From Bacteroidales bacterium (GTDB lineage Bacteria; Bacteroidota; Bacteroidia; Bacteroidales; SM23-62): a stretch of 49,669 nt of DNA. Position numbers and translations under genes: made by a program. The notes beneath the pieces are model-generated. The model was not told where the DNA came from. It saw only the letters and a list, made by a program, of their open reading frames with translations, and searched no databases. Shown here piece after piece: positions 45,582 to 49,669 of the stretch. Position 1 is the stretch's first letter; each line of letters opens with the position of its first letter. Location: contig JADHVS010000006.1 of assembly GCA_016783865.1 (NCBI GenBank), positions 1-49,669 on the forward strand. The letters are read 5' to 3'.

Positions 45582-45612
45582 GATTGATCCTTTCTATTTA
45601 TTATTTGAGCCG

Positions 45613-45643
45613 CAAATTTATAAATTCATTGAAAATAATTCAA
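45613..45643 (-). promoter_or_regulatory. rpsU promoter (Bacteroidota type)
   Basis: On the minus strand ATTG and TAAATTTG are 20 bases apart, matching the -33 and -7 boxes. The start site would be about 26 bases before the rpsU ATG. Confidence 0.65.
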
Positions 45644-45645
45644 TA

Positions 45646-45866
45646 ATATTCAAAAAAAATTCATTCTATTTATTTTGATCATAACTTTATCAATTAAGGA
45701 TTATATAAATAACTGAATATGCGAATATTAAATAATATGCAGGAATTTGACACCTATACAAATTACAAAATTTTTAATTCAATGCAAAGGATATAAGGGT
45801 CATTTTTTACAATAAAATAACATAACTTAATGCAGGTAGCTAATACTGAAAAGCTTACGAAAGGAA
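45646..45866. other. AT-rich spacer without genes
   Basis: Part of the 450-base gap between rpsU and the HhH gene. It is strongly AT-rich with short poly-A/T tracts and no coding frame, RNA fold or repeat that I can support. The rest of the gap holds the rpsU promoter and two heptad arrays. Confidence 0.6.
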
Positions 45867-45901
45867 GTTGCAGGCTGCAGGTTAAAGGCTGCAGGTTTTT
45901 T
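45867..45901. repeat. Heptad tandem array H (GCTGCAG units)
   Basis: Units GTTGCAG, GCTGCAG, GTTAAAG, GCTGCAG, GTTTTTT stand in the long AT-rich gap upstream of rpsU and are GC-rich relative to their surroundings. Confidence 0.65.
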
Positions 45902-45983
45902 AAGCCAATACACTGTATATCAATTCATTAAAATTACAATGAGCTAAATAACAACCATTATAAAACCAACTGTACCAGACACT

Positions 45984-46032
45984 CAGCACCTCGTACCTCG
46001 TACCTCGTAACTCGCAACAAGTAACTGGCACC
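45984..46032. repeat. Heptad tandem array H2 (TCGTACC units)
   Basis: Units CAGCACC, TCGTACC, TCGTACC, TCGTAAC, TCGCAAC, AAGTAAC, TGGCACC run to the first base of the stop codon of the HhH gene. The unit family is the same as array B at 3667-3715. Confidence 0.8.
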
Positions 46033-47009
46033 TATTCGATTACCAGATAAGGTTTCACTTTGTCGTAGACCTCAGCAGGAAGTAATCGATTCTCCGCGAT
46101 ATCTTCAATGCGCTCAAGCCGACCATTCAGGTCGCGAAATTTAATTATCGCCCTGAATTGATATTCGGTCATGTAAGGATGATAAGGAAGTGAATCCACC
46201 ATAATATGATTCACATCTATTAAATTAATATTTTGAGTATCGATGCAGACCAGGTCGGAAATCCTTTCAAATCTTTCGGGAGTCAATTGGTAAACTTCCA
46301 GGAGCTGCCCCTTACTATAATATCCTCCCAGTAATTCGCGATACCTGATAATCCGTCCGGACAGCACCGGGCCGATTCCGGGTAATTTAATTAACTGAAG
46401 GGAGTCAGCCTGGTTAAGGGGAATGAATAAACCGCCTGAGCTGAAAGGAATTCCCTGAATGCCCTGGGCCCCAACTGATACAGATTCATCCCTGACAAAC
46501 TGATTCAGGCTATCACCATTTACTGAACCATGGTCATCCTGCATGTTCTGTTTTTGTTTCTCAGAATCAAACGAAACAGGATCTATCCGGATGAAAGGCT
46601 CCAGGATTAAATAGGCTTCATCATTCAGTCCGTAAATCTTTTTTAAATCCTGAGCCGATGAAAATCCTCCGCCCTTCTCCCTGTATTTGATAATGTTACC
46701 GGTAACATATCTGTCGAGTCCAAGGGCTAAAAGATCTGCTTCGCTGGCCGAGTTTGGATCAAAAAGGAAAGGCTTATAAGTTAATCCATCTGGTTCAGAA
46801 ATCCCTGTTTTTTCCTGAATTTGAAGACTGCTTTCAAAAAACGACAAATCATTTTCAAATGCTTCAAAATCGGTTAATTTTTCAGATACCAGGAAAGGGA
46901 TTGTGGCTCTGGCAATAATCAACAGGAAAAGGAGTGAAAATAAAATGATCAGGCCGTTTCGTTCCGACCGCGTAAATGTAAAATATTCCTTGAAGAATCT
47001 TTTAAACAT
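46032..47009 (-). CDS. Helix-hairpin-helix (ComEA-like) membrane-anchored protein
   Basis: This 325-residue protein has one N-terminal transmembrane segment (GLIILFSLLFLLIIARATI), a polar linker and three HhH-like modules: FDPNSASEADLLALGL, IPLNQADSLQLIKLPGIGPVLSGRI and NLIDVNHIMVDSLPYHPYM. Each starts with the asparagine-containing (D/N)xN pattern of ComEA. The repeats suggest DNA binding at the cell envelope, perhaps in DNA uptake, but no competence genes are nearby. It lies seven bases after the transporter gene. Confidence 0.82.
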   Translation of the reverse strand: MFKRFFKEYFTFTRSERNGLIILFSLLFLLIIARATIPFLVSEKLTDFEAFENDLSFFESSLQIQEKTGISEPDGLTYKPFLFDPNSASEADLLALGLDRYVTGNIIKYREKGGGFSSAQDLKKIYGLNDEAYLILEPFIRIDPVSFDSEKQKQNMQDDHGSVNGDSLNQFVRDESVSVGAQGIQGIPFSSGGLFIPLNQADSLQLIKLPGIGPVLSGRIIRYRELLGGYYSKGQLLEVYQLTPERFERISDLVCIDTQNINLIDVNHIMVDSLPYHPYMTEYQFRAIIKFRDLNGRLERIEDIAENRLLPAEVYDKVKPYLVIE

Positions 47010-47016
47010 TGCATCC

Positions 47017-48390
47017 TCAGGATGATAAAAAGTTCAGTGCACCCACTCCATTAAGGAAAACCAGTATGATCGCAATGGGGGCAATGTACCTTACAATAAA
47101 GAGAAATATACCTAGAAATTTGGCTCTGAGGCTGCCCTGGTTGGAGATCTCATCCTTAACCAGGTTTTTACCCATAAACCACCCAACAAAAATAACAATG
47201 AAAAATCCTCCGATGGGCAGGAGCAGATTAGCAGCCGTCCAGTTGAGTACCCCAAAAATATTTTTACCAGCAATAGTAATGCCCGAAAACCATCCCCACG
47301 ATCCGGCAGCCAGCACACCCAGAACAGAGATGGCCGAAGAAGCCAGTATGGTGGCCACTCTCCTTTTCATCTTCAGCTCCTCAGTCATAAATGCAACAAC
47401 AACTTCAAGTACAGAAATAGTAGAGGTAAGTGCTGCTACCGATAACAGGATGAAAAATAACAGGGCAAAGATATAACCCCCGGCCATTTGCTGAAAAATA
47501 TTGGGAAGGGTGATAAAGACCAGACCCTCATCAGAAGCGGGATCAATACCAAAGGCAAAAACAGCAGGAAATATAGCAATACCGGCTAAAACGGCAATGA
47601 GTGTATCAGCGAGGGAGACATGAAAAGCTATCCTGGCAAGATTATCCCTCTTTTGAATATATGAACCGTAAGTAATCAATGTACCCATCCCGATACTCAA
47701 TGAAAAAAATGCCTGTCCCAGTGCTTCAATGATGGTTGTTGGCCTGATCTTAGAAAAATCTGGTTTGAAAAGGAATGCAAGACCTTCACCTGCTCCGGGC
47801 AAAGTCACGGAACGAATGATCAAAATAATAATGATCACCAGCAAGACCGGCATCAAAATTTTGGTATATTTTTCAATCCCGTTTTTAACTCCGGCCATCA
47901 CAATACCGGAAGTCAAAACCATAAATATTAAAAACCAGATGACCGGCCAGCCTGAATGGCTCCTGAAAGTTTCAAAATCCTGATTCAGCTGTTCCGGGCT
48001 TTTACCTGTGAAAGCATTGGTGACAGACTGGTAAAGATATTCAAGTGTCCATCCTGCCACGGCTGCATAAAAAGCCAGGATCATAAATGCACAAACAACC
48101 CCCATGGCGCCAATCATAAACCATGGTTTACCCGGTTTCAGCTTGAGGAAGGCACCCACATTGTTTCGCTGGGTATTTCTTCCAATGGTAAATTCGGACA
48201 GCATGACGGGTAATCCGATCAATAATACAAATCCAAGATAGATAAACAGGAATGCTCCTCCACCGTTTTCCCCCAAAACATAAGGAAACCGCCAGATGTT
48301 ACCCAGTCCGATGGCAGATCCCGCAGCCGCCGCAACCACTCCAATATTACTTGAAAAACTATCCCTGCCGGAACTATTTATTTGCGCCAT
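47017..48390 (-). CDS. Sodium-dependent transporter, NSS (SNF) family
   Basis: This 457-residue symporter has 11-12 transmembrane segments. TM1 carries AAGSAIGLGNIWRFPYV, which forms the sodium and amino-acid site in LeuT, followed by GGGAFLFIYL. An ALGQAFFSLSIGMGTLITYGSY block marks TM6-7. It would take up amino acids or related solutes with Na+; the substrate is not predictable. It is probably co-transcribed with the HhH protein. Confidence 0.9.
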   Translation of the reverse strand: MAQINSSGRDSFSSNIGVVAAAAGSAIGLGNIWRFPYVLGENGGGAFLFIYLGFVLLIGLPVMLSEFTIGRNTQRNNVGAFLKLKPGKPWFMIGAMGVVCAFMILAFYAAVAGWTLEYLYQSVTNAFTGKSPEQLNQDFETFRSHSGWPVIWFLIFMVLTSGIVMAGVKNGIEKYTKILMPVLLVIIIILIIRSVTLPGAGEGLAFLFKPDFSKIRPTTIIEALGQAFFSLSIGMGTLITYGSYIQKRDNLARIAFHVSLADTLIAVLAGIAIFPAVFAFGIDPASDEGLVFITLPNIFQQMAGGYIFALLFFILLSVAALTSTISVLEVVVAFMTEELKMKRRVATILASSAISVLGVLAAGSWGWFSGITIAGKNIFGVLNWTAANLLLPIGGFFIVIFVGWFMGKNLVKDEISNQGSLRAKFLGIFLFIVRYIAPIAIILVFLNGVGALNFLSS

Positions 48391-48424
48391 ATTTTTACAA
48401 TAATAACCCCGACCCGGTCAAAAT

Positions 48425-49504
48425 CTAATTTCTGTTTGTGCACAACAGGTCTTCAAAGGCTACCTTCAGCCTTTCCACCATAGCTGTCTCTCCTGCTCTT
48501 AACCAAACACGAGGATCATATTTCTTTTTATTCGGTTGATCCGGTCCTTCCGGGTTTCCAATTTGTCCCTGGAGATAATCATGATTTGTCTTTTCGTACC
48601 CGCGAATACCATCCCAGAATGCCCACTGGGTATCGGTATCAATATTCATCTTGATCACACCATACCGGATGGCTTCCCTGATCTCTGCCCTGCTGGATCC
48701 TGATCCGCCATGGAACACAAAATCGACCGGTTTGGGAGGTAATCCGTATTTTTCTTCAATGTATTTCTGAGAATTATCCAATATCTTCGGAGTCAGCTTA
48801 ACATTGCCCGGCTTGTATACTCCATGAACATTTCCAAATGCGGCAGCTATTGTAAACCTGTCGCTAACCTTCTTTAGTTCCTCATAGGCATAGGCCACCT
48901 CCTCAGGCTGGGTATAAAGCTTTGAACTATCCATACCGGAGTGGTCAACACCATCTTCTTCTCCTCCGGTTACTCCCAGTTCGATCTCCAGGGTCATGCC
49001 CATCTTGCTCATCCTCTCAAGGTACTTCTTGCAGGTTTCAATGTTTTCCTCTATCGGTTCCACTGAAAGGTCGATCATATGAGAGCTGAAAAGCGGCTTG
49101 CCGTATTTGGCAAAATGCCGTTCTCCCGCATCAAGCAGACCGTCGAGCCAGGGCAGAAGTTTCCTGGCACAATGGTCAGTATGCAGAATCACAGCAATTC
49201 CATACATTTCTGCCAGGTGATGTACATGCTTTGCGCCTATGACACCACCCATAATAGCTGCCCTTTGCTCATCATTTGATATTGCTTTACCAGCCCAGAA
49301 AGCGGCACCTCCATTAGAAAACTGGATGATCACAGGGGAATTTACAACCTTTGCAGATTCCATCACTGCATTCACAGAGTTTGTGCTGACTACATTCACT
49401 GCAGGAAGGGCAAATCCGTTTTCCTTTGCTATCCGGAACAATTCCTGGACTTCATCACCTGTCAGGACTCCGGGTTTTACTTTATCTAAAACTTTTTCTT
49501 GCAT
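48425..49504 (-). CDS. fbaA: Fructose-bisphosphate aldolase, class II
   Basis: This 359-residue zinc enzyme splits or forms fructose-1,6-bisphosphate. Visible features are ILHTDHCARK with zinc-site His and catalytic Asp, EIELGVTGGEEDGVDHSG, the zinc histidines in FGNVHGVYKPG and FVFHGGSGS, and IDTDTQWAF for phosphate binding. The length of about 360 matches class IIA (E. coli FbaA type). The upstream 165 bases are AT-rich with no clear promoter box. Confidence 0.95.
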   Translation of the reverse strand: MQEKVLDKVKPGVLTGDEVQELFRIAKENGFALPAVNVVSTNSVNAVMESAKVVNSPVIIQFSNGGAAFWAGKAISNDEQRAAIMGGVIGAKHVHHLAEMYGIAVILHTDHCARKLLPWLDGLLDAGERHFAKYGKPLFSSHMIDLSVEPIEENIETCKKYLERMSKMGMTLEIELGVTGGEEDGVDHSGMDSSKLYTQPEEVAYAYEELKKVSDRFTIAAAFGNVHGVYKPGNVKLTPKILDNSQKYIEEKYGLPPKPVDFVFHGGSGSSRAEIREAIRYGVIKMNIDTDTQWAFWDGIRGYEKTNHDYLQGQIGNPEGPDQPNKKKYDPRVWLRAGETAMVERLKVAFEDLLCTNRN

Positions 49505-49644
49505 TATAAGAATATTTTGTTGGTTAATAATCAGATTTCAAGCTCAAAACAATCCCGCTAATTTAGGAGAATATATTATATAGTATATGTATATCATTTA
49601 AAATTTCTACCAAAATAAAATCCACTTTCCGATGCTGAGACCAA

Positions 49645-49669
49645 GTTGCTAGTTACGAGGTACTAGAAC
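49645..49669. repeat. Heptad tandem array I, cut by the window edge
   Basis: Units GTTGCTA, GTTACGA, GGTACTA and a partial fourth reach the last base. The sequence is the reverse-strand form of arrays B and H2. Confidence 0.6.

Overview
This window looks like a chromosome segment of an uncultured anaerobic member of the Bacteroidota. The evidence is the gene order tRNA-tuf-tRNA-Trp-secE-nusG-rplKAJL-rpoBC-DUF3467, a secreted protein with a type IX secretion sorting domain, an S46 dipeptidyl-peptidase, and promoters of the TTG-N20-TAnnTTTG type (clear upstream of rpsU and of the tRNA/tuf operon). No phage, plasmid or CRISPR locus is visible.

Positions 1-11,870 are a hydrogen-metabolism island on the + strand. 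It starts with the 3' end of a probable MvhD-like subunit, then the small and large subunits of a group 3c-type (Mvh-like) [NiFe]-hydrogenase, its maturation protease, and a Cys-rich protein I do not recognise. A fused SDR-type protein and a small membrane protein separate this from a second set: rex (NADH/NAD+ sensor) followed by hoxF-hoxU-hoxY-hoxH and a HoxW-type protease, a group 3d NAD-linked [NiFe]-hydrogenase. The cell can therefore probably exchange H2 with NAD(H) and, through the Mvh-type enzyme, with a ferredoxin/heterodisulfide-type partner encoded upstream of the window. A His-rich NicO/UreH-like permease at 17.8-18.5 kb may supply nickel.

Positions 11.9-24.5 kb are mixed accessory and housekeeping genes: a secreted T9SS substrate, a wrecked ferredoxin-NADP reductase gene behind a 94-bp duplicated REP-like element, two overlapping tRNA methylthiotransferase genes, a Cys/Pro-tRNA deacylase, the metal permease, an MBL-fold hydrolase, and a minus-strand cluster of S46 peptidase, Maf, UbiA-type prenyltransferase, KdsC-like phosphatase and a Rossmann/DUF2520 protein. 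Positions 24.6-30.5 kb hold a fatty-acid oxidation/electron-transfer set: acyl-CoA dehydrogenase, a membrane FeS (EtfD/DUF224-like) quinone-linking protein, etfA and etfB.

Positions 30.6-45.6 kb are the core information-processing block on the minus strand (DUF3467, rpoC, rpoB, rplL, rplJ, rplA, rplK, nusG, secE, tRNA-Trp, tuf, four more tRNAs, hpf, xer recombinase, rpsU). A long hairpin lies between rplL and rpoB and a good terminator follows DUF3467. The end of the window carries a helix-hairpin-helix protein, a sodium:neurotransmitter-type symporter and class II fructose-bisphosphate aldolase.

The most unusual feature is in the spacers. At least eleven short arrays of degenerate tandem repeats, all with a period of seven bases but with different unit sequences, fill intergenic gaps across the whole window and usually end at, or within a few bases of, a stop codon. 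They resemble in architecture the heptanucleotide STRR repeats known from filamentous cyanobacteria.
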